Of a stretch of 9,321 nucleotides of DNA, positions 8,485 to 9,321 are shown piece after piece (positions within the stretch are counted from its first letter, which is position 1; every line of letters starts with the position of its first letter). Below the pieces are notes generated by a model, which worked only from the letters and a program-made list of their open reading frames with translations, did not search any database and was not told where the DNA came from. The stretch is from Chloroflexota bacterium (lineage in GTDB: Bacteria > Chloroflexota > Limnocylindria > Limnocylindrales > CSP1-4), in contig JACCVB010000042.1 in NCBI GenBank assembly GCA_013698385.1, forward strand, positions 1-9,321, read 5' to 3'. The position numbers and the translations under genes are program-made.

Positions 8485-9321
8485 TGAGCGGTGACGTGCC
8501 GTTCGCGATCCTGGCGACCAGCGCAGCGGTCGTCGTGGTCACGGCGCTCGCGGTGGTCGTCTGGCTGGGTTTTCGGGCAACCGGGGGTGGGGCGGTGGAC
8601 CTGCTGGATCGCTCGATCGGGATGTACCTCCTGCGACGATCGTTGGGGCGCTCGACGGAGACGCGTCGGGAGCGCGCGAGGACGACCCGACCTGGTCGCG
8701 CGAACCTGGTTTCCCCCGGATCCGGCCCTGATGGCGTGCGAGCCGGAATCGGTCCGGTTCCGCGGGCGCCGACCCGGATCGTCGTGGCCGGCGATCGGGT
8801 CCGCCTGGCCAGCGCCCCACGTCTTGGGATCGATGTCCCGCCGACGCGCCTGCAGCTCCTGCGCCACACGGCGATGACGCTCACCGGTATCGCCGCGGTG
8901 ATCCTCGTGGCCTCGGCGTTCTGGCCGAGCGGTCCTGGGGAAGTCCAGGGGATCACGGGGACTCCGGCCCCCGGTGATGGCGGGTTCAGCGGTCCCGGCC
9001 CCGATGCGACGACTCCGGCGAACGGGTCGTCGGCCACGATCGGGCCCGCGACCGAGTCGGTGGCGCCTCCGTCTGCGGTGCCCACGGGCTCGGCGGGCGT
9101 TCCGAGCGCGTCCCCGACGCCTCCCGTCGTTCACGCCACCGAGCCCGGGGTCACCACGACCGCACCGCCCGCACCGCGAATCACCCCCACCCCGACCCCC
9201 GCCCCCACCCCGACCCCGCCTCCACCCCGACCCCGCCTCCGACCCCGCGCGTCGCGCCCACACCGACGGCCTCCGCGACCCCGAGGGCCACGCCTCGCCG
9301 GACGCCCACTCCCTCCCCGTC
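8484..9321 (+). CDS. Membrane protein with Pro/Thr/Ser-rich tail; 3' partial, apparent frameshift
   Basis: Unrecognised protein. ATG at 8484 overlaps the previous stop as TGATG, and the frame stays open to the window end. Residues about 6-30 form a first membrane segment. Residues 31-128 are Arg-rich and polar (LLRRSLGR, RIVVAGDRVRLAS). Residues about 131-147 form a second membrane segment. From residue 148 the chain is Pro/Thr/Ser/Gly/Ala-rich. Positive charges between the segments predict that loop inside and the low-complexity tail outside, like a cell-wall-spanning or glycosylated stalk. After a 17-bp tandem duplication (9207-9240) the frame turns into an Arg/Pro-rich string, while the Pro/Thr pattern continues in the frame starting at 9224. 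This indicates a frameshift. Codon bias is weak at about 8650-8760. The extracellular domain, if any, lies beyond the window. Confidence 0.6.
   Translation, partial: MSGDVPFAILATSAAVVVVTALAVVVWLGFRATGGGAVDLLDRSIGMYLLRRSLGRSTETRRERARTTRPGRANLVSPGSGPDGVRAGIGPVPRAPTRIVVAGDRVRLASAPRLGIDVPPTRLQLLRHTAMTLTGIAAVILVASAFWPSGPGEVQGITGTPAPGDGGFSGPGPDATTPANGSSATIGPATESVAPPSAVPTGSAGVPSASPTPPVVHATEPGVTTTAPPAPRITPTPTPAPTPTPPPPRPRLRPRASRPHRRPPRPRGPRLAGRPLPPR
9184..9246 (+). other. C-tract array; predicted G-quadruplex on the minus strand
   Basis: Nine runs of four or five C occur in 63 bases. The first six (9184-9217) are separated by only one or two bases. The minus strand therefore carries closely spaced G4-G5 tracts, well beyond the four needed for an intramolecular quadruplex. 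The minus strand is the template strand of the gene here. The runs encode the Thr-Pro repeats of the membrane-protein tail, so codon choice for Pro and Thr may be the whole cause. Confidence 0.6.
9207..9240 (+). repeat. Perfect 17-bp tandem duplication
   Basis: Bases 9207-9223 and 9224-9240 are identical 17-mers (ACCCCGACCCCGCCTCC). Seventeen is not a multiple of three, so the second copy shifts the reading frame. With a single copy, the frame from 8484 would run straight into ACC CCG CGC GTC and continue the Thr/Pro/Ala/Ser-rich tail. The duplication thus coincides exactly with the loss of the tail's character. Confidence 0.85.

Noticed and set aside
8650..8760. Weak codon bias in the loop of the last gene, suggesting a pair of compensating frameshifts.
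   Set aside because: Both flanking membrane segments lie in the same frame without a stop, and the alternative frames give no recognisable sequence. A weakly constrained linker explains it.
8307..9263. Minus-strand open frame of over 300 codons opposite the weakly recognised last gene.
   Set aside because: Its composition is Arg/Gly/Pro-rich without hydrophobic or motif structure, whereas the + strand frame has two membrane segments, a stop-start overlap and a coherent tail. It also runs antisense into the wecA-like gene.

Overview
The window is a very GC-rich piece of bacterial chromosome in which every recognisable gene lies on the + strand and is packed end to end. The backbone is a housekeeping operon: peptide chain release factor 1 (prfA), the methyltransferase that modifies it (prmC), a threonylcarbamoyl-AMP synthase of the Sua5/YrdC family, serine hydroxymethyltransferase (glyA) and a WecA/TagO-like polyprenyl-phosphate sugar-1-phosphate transferase. 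From general knowledge, prfA-prmC-sua5 followed by glyA and/or wecA (rfe) just upstream of the ATP synthase operon recurs in Actinobacteria, Firmicutes and Chloroflexota. Protein style, high GC and the mixture of glyA with wecA suggest a high-GC Chloroflexota lineage (Limnocylindria-like). That is an inference; an actinobacterium is not excluded.

Layout: 1-103 is the 3' tail of an unidentified upstream gene. prfA follows (100-1206), then an amylo-alpha-1,6-glucosidase/glycogen-debranching type glycoside hydrolase (1203-3485), prmC (3501-4403), a Cof-type HAD phosphatase (4420-5322), the YrdC-family gene (5319-6050), glyA (6047-7375), the glycosyltransferase (7372-8484) and a membrane protein with a Pro/Thr/Ser-rich tail that runs off the end (8484-9321). 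Junctions are ATGA, GTGA or TGATG overlaps, or gaps of 15-16 nt. I see no internal promoter, terminator, RNA gene, mobile element or CRISPR. No stretch over 300 bases lacks a gene.

The genes join translation termination (prfA, prmC), tRNA t6A modification, one-carbon metabolism (glyA) and envelope glycan priming (wecA-like). Glycogen or sugar metabolism (the debranching-type enzyme, perhaps the HAD phosphatase) appears as an insertion in that backbone. Expression is probably coupled along one polycistronic message.

I found no clear new defence or mobile system. The points most worth a second look are: a perfect 17-bp tandem duplication that throws the last gene out of its Pro/Thr-rich frame, inside a C-tract array that would form G-quadruplexes on the opposite strand; a Thr in place of the usual Asp of the GDSG motif in the glycosyltransferase; an 18-bp tandem repeat that lengthens a loop of the YrdC-family protein; a seven-codon mini-ORF that exactly bridges prmC and the HAD gene; and the hydrolase gene separating prfA from prmC.
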